A stretch of DNA of 64,000 nt, taken from NCBI GenBank assembly GCA_030824515.1, contig JAVBXN010000021.1:124001-188000 (forward strand), given 5' to 3'. Under the pieces are notes generated by a model. That model was not told the DNA's origin and did no database searches. It was given only the letters and a program-made list of their open reading frames with translations. Shown here one piece after another: positions 35,445 through 43,834 of this stretch (its first letter is position 1; the number at the start of each line of letters is the position of its first letter). Made by a program: the position numbers and the translations under genes. This DNA comes from Pelobacter sp. (GTDB lineage: Bacteria; Desulfobacterota; Desulfuromonadia; Geobacterales; Pseudopelobacteraceae).

Positions 35445-35777
35445 ATGACACGTCCACGTAAACCGAGAATCTGCAACTGCCCGCACCGGGCAGGATACTC
35501 AGCGGTGTTCAAACCGGCCGGAACCCCCCTGAAGGATATGGAAATCATCCCGCTGGCCCACGACGAACTGGAAGCGCTGTACCTGTGTGACGGCGAGGGG
35601 AAGACCCAGGAAGAGGCCGGGGTGTGCATGGGTGTATCGCGCGGCACGGTGCAGCGCCTGTTGGCCGGAGCCCGCTGCAAGGTAGCCCGGGCGCTGGTCG
35701 GGCAGAAGGCGCTGGCTATCTCCGGCGTCGGGCCGGCAACGGGCCAGGTTTCCGTTCCGGAGGAAACAGGGCTGTGA
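35445..35777 (+). CDS. DUF134 helix-turn-helix protein
   Basis: The 110-residue protein starts MTRPRKPRICNCPH, typical of DUF134. Its central helix-turn-helix resembles sigma-70 region 4 (LEALYLCDGEGKTQEEAGVCMGVSRGTVQRLLAGARCKVA). The Cys residues near the N-terminus (CNCP) and others could bind a metal or an Fe-S cluster. It lies between the NifX-like and IscU-like genes. I suggest it as the regulator that reads the TGTGC palindromes, but there is no direct evidence. Confidence 0.82.
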   Translation: MTRPRKPRICNCPHRAGYSAVFKPAGTPLKDMEIIPLAHDELEALYLCDGEGKTQEEAGVCMGVSRGTVQRLLAGARCKVARALVGQKALAISGVGPATGQVSVPEETGL

Positions 35778-35798
35778 GCGTACGAAAGGAATCTCACC

Positions 35799-36197
35799 AT
35801 GAGTGAGTTTTATACGGCAAAAGTATTGGATCATGTCCACAACCCCCGCAACGTCGGCTCGCTTGAGAACGCCAACGTGGTGGTACAGGCCGGCGACCCG
35901 GGCTGTGGCGATGCGCTCGTCTTTTTTATCAGGATCGAGGATGACATAATTCACGACATCAAGTTTCTGATCAAGGGATGCGGCGCGGCCATAGCCACCT
36001 CATCGATAGCGACCGAACTGGTGATGGGCAAGTCGCTTGACGAGGTTCTTACCCTGGATGACCAGAAGATCGCCATGGCTCTGGATGGCCTCCCGGAAGA
36101 GAAAATGCACTGTTCCAACATGGCTGCCTCGGCGCTGCACGCGGCGGTGCAGCAGTACCGCTCGACCATCGCCGGAGAGACCCCGCCGGTGGGTTGA
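35799..36197 (+). CDS. IscU/NifU-type Fe-S scaffold protein
   Basis: The 132-residue protein keeps the three scaffold cysteines C36 (GCGDA), C61 (KGCGAAIATSS) and C105 (HCSNMA) and the conserved Asp D38, the ligands for assembly of a 2Fe-2S cluster. It starts with the family motif TAKVLDHVHNPRNVG. No cysteine desulfurase is adjacent, so sulfur must come from elsewhere or the protein works with the NifX-like protein on a special cluster. Confidence 0.9.
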   Translation: MSEFYTAKVLDHVHNPRNVGSLENANVVVQAGDPGCGDALVFFIRIEDDIIHDIKFLIKGCGAAIATSSIATELVMGKSLDEVLTLDDQKIAMALDGLPEEKMHCSNMAASALHAAVQQYRSTIAGETPPVG

Positions 36198-36248
36198 GAG
36201 CAGCTATTGCCAGCCAGGGCGCAAACCCGGCTAAAGGTCCTGCAACAC

Positions 36249-37511
36249 ATGCGAAAACAAGGGTTCGTGACAACTTTCATGGTGACTGCGCTGGTGATTG
36301 TTGCGCTGGTTTTAAGCGGGACGTTCCTCTGGTTCTACCTCCGCACCGAAAAGCTCTCCATGGGATTGGTGCATCAGCAGGCCCAGACTCTCTTTCGTCA
36401 GATCGTGCTGACCCAACGCTGGATCACCCAACATGGCGGTGTATTTGTCCAGGTTCTTCCCGGAGTCGATCCCAACCCCTACCTGACCAGCCTGCCCGGC
36501 CTGAAAGTCACGATTAAGGACGAAGACGGAAACCTGTACACCTTGCGCAATCCCGGTCTTGCCACACGCGAGATTTCGCAACTGGCAAATGAATCGGGAC
36601 TGTTTACCGTCCGCATTACCAGCCTGAAACCTGTCAACGCACTCAAGAACAGCCCTGACGCCTTCGAGCGGGATGCGCTCCTGAAGCTGGAAAACGGTAT
36701 AAAAGAGGTGTCAAAGGTTGACAGGACAGCCAATGGTGTTTTTTACAGGTATGTTGCCCCTCTCTATTATGAGACCACATGCAACCGCTGCCACAGTCAT
36801 CAGGGGTATAATAATGGTGATATCCGGGGCGGGATAAGCATCTCCATCCCCATGGACGAGCTTGTCGATGAGATGAAATTGTCCCGTTTATATACCCTGT
36901 TAGGATTTATCGTTGTGTTCGGAACCATGTTCTTGATTCTGTTCATCATTGCCAGGCGCTTTATGCGAGAATTGGCTGTTGCCCAGGGAGAACTGGAAAG
37001 ATCGGCATGCACTGACAGTCTTACCGGGCTATTTAATCGCAAAACCGCTGAAATCCGTTTCAGGGAGGAAATATCGAGACATGGCAGATCCGGTGAGCCC
37101 TTGTCATGCCTGATGCTGGACGTGGATCATTTCAAGAGTGTCAACGATAACCATGGTCACCAGATCGGTGATATGGCTCTGGTCGAGGTAGCCAGGATCG
37201 TCTCTGAGCTGTCACGCCAGGCCGATGCTGTCTTCCGGTATGGTGGTGAAGAGTTCCTGATTCTGTTGACCAACACTTCTCTGCAAAGCGCGCTGATAAT
37301 TGCCGATCGAATGCGGATCAAGGTTGAAGAGGACACCGCCAAGCTGTCTGATGGCGCTCTCTCGCTTACCATCAGTTGCGGAGTGGCGGAGTATTGCGGG
37401 AATGAGTCCGTAGAAAAATTAATCGGGCGGGCAGACGCCGCATTGTACCGCGCAAAGGCCAACGGGCGGAACCGTGTCTGTACTGAAAATGCGTCATGGT
37501 TTTCGCTGTAA
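36249..37511 (+). CDS. Heme-binding diguanylate cyclase (DUF3365-GGEEF)
   Basis: The 420-residue protein has TM1 at about 9-29, a periplasmic Tll0287-like (DUF3365) domain carrying one c-type heme motif CNRCH (178-182), TM2 at about 214-235, and a GGEEF domain. The active site GGEEF is intact (332-336) and the inhibitory site RQAD (323-326) is present, so it should make c-di-GMP or, as some Geobacter enzymes do, cyclic AMP-GMP. The heme suggests redox or gas sensing. I take ATG 36249; a TTG at 36207 without a ribosome site lies upstream. It could feed the GEMM riboswitch at 50265-50346. Confidence 0.87.
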   Translation: MRKQGFVTTFMVTALVIVALVLSGTFLWFYLRTEKLSMGLVHQQAQTLFRQIVLTQRWITQHGGVFVQVLPGVDPNPYLTSLPGLKVTIKDEDGNLYTLRNPGLATREISQLANESGLFTVRITSLKPVNALKNSPDAFERDALLKLENGIKEVSKVDRTANGVFYRYVAPLYYETTCNRCHSHQGYNNGDIRGGISISIPMDELVDEMKLSRLYTLLGFIVVFGTMFLILFIIARRFMRELAVAQGELERSACTDSLTGLFNRKTAEIRFREEISRHGRSGEPLSCLMLDVDHFKSVNDNHGHQIGDMALVEVARIVSELSRQADAVFRYGGEEFLILLTNTSLQSALIIADRMRIKVEEDTAKLSDGALSLTISCGVAEYCGNESVEKLIGRADAALYRAKANGRNRVCTENASWFSL

Positions 37512-37605
37512 TCCTGATTTTCATCCCAACGATGCCTGCAGATGTGATAAAAGATTTCGACCGTAGTCCTTGACTTAACCTCTGGAGTCTGTGCCGGGGA
37601 CACTT

Positions 37606-38742
37606 ATGAACACCACCCAACGCGCCTGGAAACTGATCCGCAACGGCATTCGCTATCGCCGACTGAAATCCGACGGCAAACCATACCGGCTCGAAGCGAT
37701 CAGCCTGGAAATCACCCATCGCTGCATCTGCAAATGCAGCATGTGCAATATCTGGAAGATACCATCAAACGTTCCGGACCTCGATCTTTCAAATTGGCTG
37801 ACACTGCTTTCCTCTCCTGAACTCCGGCACATCCGGGAGCTGGACCTGACCGGAGGGGAACCGTTTCTGCGAAAAGACCTGGACGAACTCCTCCAGCTTA
37901 TCTGCGACCTCCAGCCGACTCACTTTCCCGACTTGCGCACGCTGGCAATCACCACAAACGGAATTTTGACCGGTAGGGTTCTGGAAATTACCCGGAGAAT
38001 AATCGGCCAGTTGCAGGATCGCGGAATCGACCTGGTATTGGCATGTGGCATGGATGCCGTGGGAGAAGTTCATGACCGGATCCGGAACTTCCCGGGGGCC
38101 TGGGAGAATCTTCAGAAAACTCTGGACGAACTCTACCATCTCAGGACGATTCATCCCAATCTGGTCCTGGGCATAAAAACCACGGTTGTACCCCAAAATG
38201 CGCACATACTAACCCAAATAGCCGAGTACGCGGAAAGAAACAACCTGTTCACTATAATTTCCCCCCGTATTATCACTCCGAACCGGTTTGGAAACACCGA
38301 CATGGAGAGCGATCTGAAATTCAGTTCCGAAGAGCTGGATGCGATGATTCGCTTCTACGAAAACCCGGGCGCTACCTGGAACGGGCACCGGGAAGCATTG
38401 CTTGGCTACCTGAAGAGCGGCAGGATCGACAAACCTTGTTCCGCCGGTTATAATACGCTCTTTGTCCGGCATAACGGTGAAGTCTTCTGCTGCCCGGTAT
38501 TGCCGGTCTCGCTGGGCAACATCAAGGAGCGGACACTTTCAGAGCTGTTCCGGAGCACGGTTGCCGACCGGTTCCGAAAAATGGTCGGTGATCATTCTGA
38601 ATGCAGCACGTGTACTGAGCCGGGTATGGAGCGTATTGCCTGGCCTTTTGAGGGATTCGCCTTTCTGAAGTTGATGGCAGGAATGGGAAAAATAGATTCC
38701 GACAAACTCGTGCTGCAGATGGGGCTCGACAAGTATCTGTAA
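37606..38742 (+). CDS. Radical SAM protein with C-terminal SPASM-like cysteines
   Basis: The 378-residue protein has the cluster motif in RCICKCSMCNIW (C40, C44, C47, with an extra C42) and LTGGEPFLRKDL for SAM binding. A C-terminal region with CSAGYNTLFVRHNGEVFCCPVL-type cysteines and CSTC completes it. This is the MoaA/SPASM-type layout used for peptide, cofactor or lipid modification. No precursor peptide was found next to it; the small gene that follows is a CxxC protein, not an obvious substrate. The function is unassigned. Confidence 0.82.
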   Translation: MNTTQRAWKLIRNGIRYRRLKSDGKPYRLEAISLEITHRCICKCSMCNIWKIPSNVPDLDLSNWLTLLSSPELRHIRELDLTGGEPFLRKDLDELLQLICDLQPTHFPDLRTLAITTNGILTGRVLEITRRIIGQLQDRGIDLVLACGMDAVGEVHDRIRNFPGAWENLQKTLDELYHLRTIHPNLVLGIKTTVVPQNAHILTQIAEYAERNNLFTIISPRIITPNRFGNTDMESDLKFSSEELDAMIRFYENPGATWNGHREALLGYLKSGRIDKPCSAGYNTLFVRHNGEVFCCPVLPVSLGNIKERTLSELFRSTVADRFRKMVGDHSECSTCTEPGMERIAWPFEGFAFLKLMAGMGKIDSDKLVLQMGLDKYL

Positions 38743-38769
38743 TGCTGCGCGAACAGTGGAGAGAACCGC

Positions 38770-38949
38770 ATGAAGATCTGTACGATATGCGCCGGTGAAT
38801 TCGACGACACGGAAAAGCCTTCGATGTATGCCGAGGCCGGCGAATGGCTGGCGGGCGAAGTCTGGCAGGATGCCGGGCAGCTATGCCCGCGCTGTCTCGA
38901 GAACCGGGCCAAACTGGCCATGATGTACTGCCACGAGTATAACTCCTGA
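38770..38949 (+). CDS. Small protein with two CxxC motifs
   Basis: A 59-residue frame starts at ATG 38770, preceded by GGAGAG, and ends at TGA 38947-38949. It encodes MKICTICAGEF at the start and QLCPRCLENRAK later, two CxxC pairs that would form a zinc ribbon or a rubredoxin-like knuckle. It follows the radical SAM gene by 27 bp and is probably co-transcribed. No family is recognised. Confidence 0.7.
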   Translation: MKICTICAGEFDDTEKPSMYAEAGEWLAGEVWQDAGQLCPRCLENRAKLAMMYCHEYNS

Positions 38950-38958
38950 AGTCAGGTT

Positions 38959-39789
38959 TCAGGCAGCGTCGCCAGCACAGCTTTTCCCGCCCGGAATCCG
39001 TTCCTCGCACGGCACCCGCGTCTGGCACAGGCCGCACCCGGTCTGGGCGACGCCGTAAAGCTCCCCGACCGCCTCGGGCACCGCTCCATAAACATAGCCG
39101 CGGCAGGTCTCTTTGTCGTGTCCCTGCCGGGAAATCGCACCCACCGGGCAACGACTGATGCAGATACCGCAGCTGCCGTCGCGGTGGTAGAGGCAGTTGC
39201 TCCGATATCCTCCGGCATTTCGCGACGTCGGCGGCAAAGCCAGGTCGGTGACGACGCTCCCCAGCCGGTGGGCGATCCCGCGCGCGGTGATCAGCCCGTC
39301 GTTGAGGCTGAAGGTGCCCAGCCCGGCCGCATAGGCTGCGTGGCGTTCCGACCAGCTGGAAGCGATGCCGGCGGAGGGATCGTCCAGCTGCCGCCAGCCT
39401 GGCGCCAGTTGCGGCGCCACGGCGCGATGACCGCGCCCTTCCAGCCATTCAACCATGTGACGACGCAGGGCTGCATTGAAGTTTTCGCCGTTGTTACGGG
39501 TCAGGGACCACTCCAGCGAGGGCCAGCGTTCCTGATGCCGGTTGCTGACACGGGTGGCGCGGCTGACCGGAAGAACCCAGCAAATCACCGTGGCCGCACC
39601 GTTTAGAATCTCATCCGGCAACTGGTGGAAATCGCCGATGATTCGTTTGTACTCGCGGAAGACTGGGTCACCTGCTGCCGCGAAGCCGATCAGCGCATCC
39701 TCGAAATATGGCTCGTTGTTATTTGGGAAACGGTTTTCCCAGTTCTCCTGCACAAAATTGCTGATCTCGGCGCGAATCGTCTCCCACAT
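38959..39789 (-). CDS. 4Fe-4S protein related to epoxyqueuosine reductase
   Basis: The 276-residue protein has ferredoxin-type cysteine clusters at its C-terminus (CLYHRDGSCGICISRCPVGA and CGLCQTRVPCE). The preceding domain resembles the QueG/reductive dehalogenase-like iron-sulfur family (AAYAAGLGTFSLNDGLIT). It is shorter than true QueG and I see no cobalamin-binding signature, so the substrate is unknown. The flavodoxin-like gene lies 19 bp upstream on the same strand, suggesting an electron-transfer pair. Confidence 0.8.
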   Translation of the reverse strand: MWETIRAEISNFVQENWENRFPNNNEPYFEDALIGFAAAGDPVFREYKRIIGDFHQLPDEILNGAATVICWVLPVSRATRVSNRHQERWPSLEWSLTRNNGENFNAALRRHMVEWLEGRGHRAVAPQLAPGWRQLDDPSAGIASSWSERHAAYAAGLGTFSLNDGLITARGIAHRLGSVVTDLALPPTSRNAGGYRSNCLYHRDGSCGICISRCPVGAISRQGHDKETCRGYVYGAVPEAVGELYGVAQTGCGLCQTRVPCEERIPGGKSCAGDAA

Positions 39790-39808
39790 GCGAACTCCTT
39801 TGACAAGA

Positions 39809-40378
39809 CTATGCCAGCATCTCCCGGGCCATTTCCCCGGCCTGATTCAGGACCGATTCCGGAACCTCGTCAATGCTGGCCGGCCCTATGCCGCAGACGC
39901 GTATCAGGCGTGTGTCGCTGAATCCCATCCATTTGAGGAAGACTTCGTAGCGCGGGAAGATGTCGGCGAAATACGTTTGGTCCGGATGCCCCTGGACCAG
40001 CGCGAAAACAAGTTTTTTGGGGCTGAGCCGGCTCGGTTGCGGGTTGCTCAGATAATCCGGTTTGAGATAAGAGTAGCTCCGGTCGATAAAACCCTTGAGC
40101 TGGGCGGTGACATCTCCGTAATAAACCGGCGAAGCCAGCACAACCAGGTCGGCCTCCTTCACCGCGTTCAGCACCTCGCTCAGGTCATCGTTCAATACAC
40201 AGTGGTCATGGGATTGCTTACAGGCATAGCACCCCTGGCAGCCGCGATAGTTGAGCCGGTTCAGCTCGAATGTGCGGGTTTCCGCGCCCAGCTGTGCGGC
40301 GCTTTCCGTGAAGCGGTTGGCAATTGAGGCGCTGTTCTTTCCTGAACGCGGGCTTCCCAGCAGCGTAACGATTCTCAT
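39809..40378 (-). CDS. Flavodoxin-fold NAD(P)H-dependent oxidoreductase
   Basis: The 189-residue protein begins MRIVTLLGSPRSGKNSASIA, the FMN phosphate-binding loop of NADPH-dependent FMN reductases, and has the family's CQGCYACK segment and LASPVYYGDVTAQLKGFIDR. It should be a cytoplasmic flavin reductase and is probably the first gene of a two-gene unit with the Fe-S protein. The 287-bp interval upstream has no gene. Confidence 0.85.
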   Translation of the reverse strand: MRIVTLLGSPRSGKNSASIANRFTESAAQLGAETRTFELNRLNYRGCQGCYACKQSHDHCVLNDDLSEVLNAVKEADLVVLASPVYYGDVTAQLKGFIDRSYSYLKPDYLSNPQPSRLSPKKLVFALVQGHPDQTYFADIFPRYEVFLKWMGFSDTRLIRVCGIGPASIDEVPESVLNQAGEMAREMLA

Positions 40379-40665
40379 ATTTTCCCCCTTGGCATGACCT
40401 TGATGCTTGATTTATAGAACAGAACCATCGATTTTGCACGCTTGACGCTGAGCAGTATTCTTTCCCGCAATTTCTAGTCCGCTCGCCAAACGGTGTCAAG
40501 CGGTTTCAGTCGGCAAGGGACGAGATCAGGAGCAACACCGGAAGCTTACCAACATGTATATGAGATTTTGTATCATAATTGAAAACAGCGTACGGACATA
40601 ACCGCACCGTGCTATCATTAAAGCAGTAAGAGCACAACGCATCTGACTAGAGTGGAGAAGCTGAA

Positions 40666-41160
40666 ATGAAAAGCAAATGCGATATTCAGACACCTTTGGG
40701 TGAAATGATCGCGCTGGCGGAGCAGTCGGCCTTGACTGAACTGCGCTTTGTCGGCCAGAAATATGCGCCTGAAAATACCGGTGAATGGCGGCACGATCCG
40801 GATCATCCGCTTTTTACCGCTCTACGCGAACAACTGGATGATTATTTCGCCGGACGGCTGCAAACATTCGATCTGCCGCTGGCCCCCCGAGGGACCCCGT
40901 TCCAGATGGCGGTCTGGGAACTATTGCGCGGCATACCGTCAGGACAAACAGTCACCTACGGCGCACTGGCCGGACGTCTGGCCGAACAGCGCCAGGGGCG
41001 CGTCCCGGCCGCCCAGGCGGTGGGGGGCGCCGTGGGACGCAACCCGATCGCGATCATCATTCCCTGCCATCGCGTGCTGGGTGCAAATGGCTCGCTGACC
41101 GGCTACGCCGGGGGAGTGGAACGCAAAGCGGCGCTGCTGGAACTGGAAAAGGCTGCGTGA
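40666..41160 (+). CDS. ogt: Methylated-DNA--protein-cysteine methyltransferase
   Basis: The 164-residue protein has the alkyl-acceptor motif PCHRV (133-137, acceptor C134) and the DNA-binding helix region GTPFQMAVWELLRGIPSGQTVTYG. It removes alkyl groups from O6 of guanine by a suicide reaction. There is no fused Ada regulatory domain. It is a single gene, convergent with the DUF1848 gene 3 bp away. Confidence 0.94.
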   Translation: MKSKCDIQTPLGEMIALAEQSALTELRFVGQKYAPENTGEWRHDPDHPLFTALREQLDDYFAGRLQTFDLPLAPRGTPFQMAVWELLRGIPSGQTVTYGALAGRLAEQRQGRVPAAQAVGGAVGRNPIAIIIPCHRVLGANGSLTGYAGGVERKAALLELEKAA

Positions 41161-41163
41161 GGT

Positions 41164-42114
41164 CTATCGCTTTTTCCCTTTATCCAGTGAAGTGATGATT
41201 TCAAGTAGCCCCTCATAGCGACCCAATAAGGCCGGGCTGTCGGGGTAATGCCTGCTCAGGTTGCTTTCGATCATGCCTTCGTTGAAATTGGCGTAGCAGT
41301 AGGCGCACTTGAAACCGCAGCTGTTGTAGCTGCCCATGTCCGCCGATTCGACGCAGTTGCAGGCCTTGCGCTGGTTTTTGTCCTTGCGTAGTGAAGCATT
41401 GACTCCGAACAGACTGCGGATCAGGCTGCCATCAACGCAGGCGCCATGTCCGATCCCGAAGTCCGCCAGCTCAAGCTCCTCGCTGCAGGTGAATATCTCC
41501 AGATTGTCGCGGTCGGCGATCATCTTGAAGCCTCGCGCGATCTGTTCCAGCGCCACCCGCTGTTCCCGCGCGGTGATATCCTCCAGCATGATGCCGGTGC
41601 CCCGCAATGCCCGCTGCAGCCGTCCCCGCCCCCTGCCGTAGAAATCATGGAAACTTATCACCAGTCTCCTGCTGGCCTGGCGGAGCTGTCCGGAAAGTTC
41701 ATCCAGCTTTTCCAAGTGCCACTCCACCGCTGTGACGCTGGAAAGGATGATCGGATCGTAGCGCCACACCACCCGTTCAGGACCGGTACGCTCCGCCAGT
41801 TCAAGCATCGTATCGATGCGCTCCTCTTGCGGCGGCAGATTCGGCTCGAAGGTCGTGTCGTATGGATTGAGGGTGAATTGGAAATAGTAGTTCAATCCGC
41901 GCCGGTCCAGTTCATCCAGATGCCTGAAAAGCGGCTTGGGGTTTTTGCTCCAGAAACAGATTGCATCCACATCCTGCGGCTTCAGGCTGACTGCCGTGAC
42001 CTGCCGGCTGTTGAAGGGGTTGACCCGGTGGAAAAAGCCCTCCCGCACCCGCGTCATGAACCACTCGGCATGGAAAGCCGGTATGTCGGTGCGCCTGCTG
42101 GCGGAAATGATCAT
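41164..42114 (-). CDS. DUF1848 protein with a radical-SAM-like cysteine cluster
   Basis: The 316-residue protein starts MIISASRRTDIPAFHAEWF, characteristic of DUF1848. Its C-terminal part carries CNCVESADMGSYN followed by CGFKCAYC (C266, C270, C273), the CxxxCxxC spacing of radical SAM clusters but placed near the C-terminus, as in circularly rearranged or spore-photolyase-like proteins. A barrel-like region (VVWRYDPIILS, LVISFHDFYG) precedes it. The function is unknown; I suspect SAM radical chemistry. Confidence 0.8.
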   Translation of the reverse strand: MIISASRRTDIPAFHAEWFMTRVREGFFHRVNPFNSRQVTAVSLKPQDVDAICFWSKNPKPLFRHLDELDRRGLNYYFQFTLNPYDTTFEPNLPPQEERIDTMLELAERTGPERVVWRYDPIILSSVTAVEWHLEKLDELSGQLRQASRRLVISFHDFYGRGRGRLQRALRGTGIMLEDITAREQRVALEQIARGFKMIADRDNLEIFTCSEELELADFGIGHGACVDGSLIRSLFGVNASLRKDKNQRKACNCVESADMGSYNSCGFKCAYCYANFNEGMIESNLSRHYPDSPALLGRYEGLLEIITSLDKGKKR

Positions 42115-42137
42115 GGTTTGCCCGCGTTTTTTTGTAT

Positions 42138-42168
42138 AAAAAAAGCCCCCTGACTCCTGGTCCGGGGG
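42138..42168 (-). terminator. Intrinsic terminator of the glcD-maf-yggS operon
   Basis: On the minus strand CCCCCGGAC, a short loop and GTCAGGGGG, followed by C and seven Ts, form a strong terminator about 85 bp after yggS and before the DUF1848 gene. Confidence 0.88.
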
Positions 42169-42254
42169 ATGATCAAAATCAGAATATACGTTACATGACT
42201 ATCGTGCTCAGTTCCAGCGCAACCTGTTCTGTCCGCTGATCGGGACAGGCATGA

Positions 42255-42938
42255 TCAGCGTTCCCCGAAGATGGCCGTCCCGACCCGCACCAGGGTCGCG
42301 CCTTCCTGTATGGCGGCCTCGAAGTCGCCCGACATGCCCATGGAGAGCTCCCGCATCTCGACGCCCGCTATCCCGGCCTCATCAATCACGGCGGAGAGCC
42401 GGCGCAAACCTGCAAAAAAGGGTCGGGCCGCTTCCGGATCATCGAAAAACGGCGGCATCGTCATCAACCCACACACCCTGATGTTCGGCAACAGGGCGCA
42501 ATCCCTGACCAGTTGCAGCGCCTCTTCCCCGGTGGTACCGGACTTGGTGGACTCGCCGGAGATGTTGACCTGGATCAGCACCGGGCAGACCAGCTCCAGT
42601 CGACCCCACTGGCGGTTGATTTCCTCGGCCAGCGAAAGCCGGTCCACCGAATGGATCAGCGCCACCCGGCCGGCAATGTACTTGACCTTGTTGCTCTGCA
42701 GGTGGCCGATCACGTGCCACTCGACCGGTTCCCGCACCTGGTCCAGCTTGGTTGTCAGTTCCTGGATGTAATTCTCGCCGAAAACCGTCTGGCCGGCATG
42801 GAAGGCTTCGATGACATCCGCCGCGGGACGGGTTTTTGATACCGCCACCAGGCGCACGGCATCGGGATCGCGACCGGCCGATTCGGCAGCCGCCCGGATA
42901 CGCAGCCTGATATTTGACAGGTTTCGGGAAATGGGCAT
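42255..42938 (-). CDS. yggS: YggS/PLPBP pyridoxal phosphate homeostasis protein
   Basis: The 227-residue protein has the conserved PLP-lysine segment VRLVAVSKTRP, then FGENYIQE, WHVIGHLQSNKVKY and the C-terminal SMGMSGDFEAAI. It binds PLP and balances vitamin B6 and amino-acid pools. It is the last gene of an operon, 13 bp after maf. Confidence 0.95.
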   Translation of the reverse strand: MPISRNLSNIRLRIRAAAESAGRDPDAVRLVAVSKTRPAADVIEAFHAGQTVFGENYIQELTTKLDQVREPVEWHVIGHLQSNKVKYIAGRVALIHSVDRLSLAEEINRQWGRLELVCPVLIQVNISGESTKSGTTGEEALQLVRDCALLPNIRVCGLMTMPPFFDDPEAARPFFAGLRRLSAVIDEAGIAGVEMRELSMGMSGDFEAAIQEGATLVRVGTAIFGER

Positions 42939-42951
42939 GGCGGACTCCGGC

Positions 42952-43539
42952 CTATTCCAGTGCCTGCATCGCCTGCAGCACCTCGTACAGTTCGGTCATC
43001 GGCAGACCGATCACGTTGGTGTACGAACCGCTGATCGAGCGGACGAAGTGAACCGCGCCGCCCTGGATGGCATAGGCACCGGCCTTGTCCATCGGGCAGC
43101 CGCTGGCGATATAGCTGTTTATTTCCCGCTCATCCAGCGCCTTGAAAGTCACCTCGGTGCTGACGCTGCGGCTGATGTGAATGCAGCTGACCTTGTCGAA
43201 CACGGTAAAACCGGTAATCACTTCGTGTTCCCTGCCGGAGAGGGCCGCCAGCATCCTGTAAGCGTCCGCTTCATCGACCGGCTTGCCTAGTATGGCGCCA
43301 TCAAGAACAACAATGGTATCGGCGCCGATGAAGAAGCGCCCCTCGGTTGCGGCCGCAACCACGTCGGCCTTTTCCCGCGACAGGCGCAGCACATGATCAA
43401 CCGGCGCCTCCCCAGGCAGCACATCTTCGCAGATATCGGCCGGTATGACGTTAAATGTCAGGCCGGCCAATTCCATCAACTCGGTTCGGCGCGGCGAAGC
43501 CGAGGCCAGCACTATCGATCCATGCTTGTTATTTTTCAT
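42952..43539 (-). CDS. maf: Maf-family nucleotide pyrophosphatase
   Basis: The 195-residue protein starts MKNNKHGSIVLASASPRRTELME, the diagnostic Maf motif, with GADTIVVLDGAILGKP in the middle. Family members hydrolyse dTTP/UTP or modified nucleotides, protecting DNA and RNA. I set the start at 43539, since an open frame reading further upstream overlaps another gene and has no Maf homology. It overlaps the small membrane protein gene by 11 nt. Confidence 0.93.
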   Translation of the reverse strand: MKNNKHGSIVLASASPRRTELMELAGLTFNVIPADICEDVLPGEAPVDHVLRLSREKADVVAAATEGRFFIGADTIVVLDGAILGKPVDEADAYRMLAALSGREHEVITGFTVFDKVSCIHISRSVSTEVTFKALDEREINSYIASGCPMDKAGAYAIQGGAVHFVRSISGSYTNVIGLPMTELYEVLQAMQALE

Positions 43540-43834
43540 CCTGTTTTTCCTTCTGCTGCAACCGGGCGTTCTTTTTGCGCTCCTCGTACTCCTGAATCGC
43601 CTTATGCTCGGCTTCCATTTCCTGCCAGTGCTTGGTCCAGTCCTTTTTGCGGATCTTGTGCAGCACGAATACACCGGGGATGATCACGACGCCCCAGAAA
43701 ATATTCATGGTCATGTCGTAGACGATGCCATAAACCAGCGAAGCTATGCCCATCACCATCAGCAGCGCCTCCATTGACAGAATACGTCCTATCAGCGAGG
43801 ACTCCTGAATTTCCTTGTTCGGATCTTGCGTCAT
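43529..43834 (-). CDS. Small membrane protein in the glcD-maf operon
   Basis: The 101-residue protein has two membrane helices (about 23-40 and 44-62, MEALLMVMGIASLVYGIV and FWGVVIIPGVFVLH) and a highly charged Glu/Lys-rich C-terminal tail. The start at 43834, with GGAGG upstream, forms an ATGA overlap with the FAD oxidase stop. Function is unknown. Confidence 0.8.
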   Translation of the reverse strand: MTQDPNKEIQESSLIGRILSMEALLMVMGIASLVYGIVYDMTMNIFWGVVIIPGVFVLHKIRKKDWTKHWQEMEAEHKAIQEYEERKKNARLQQKEKQDEK

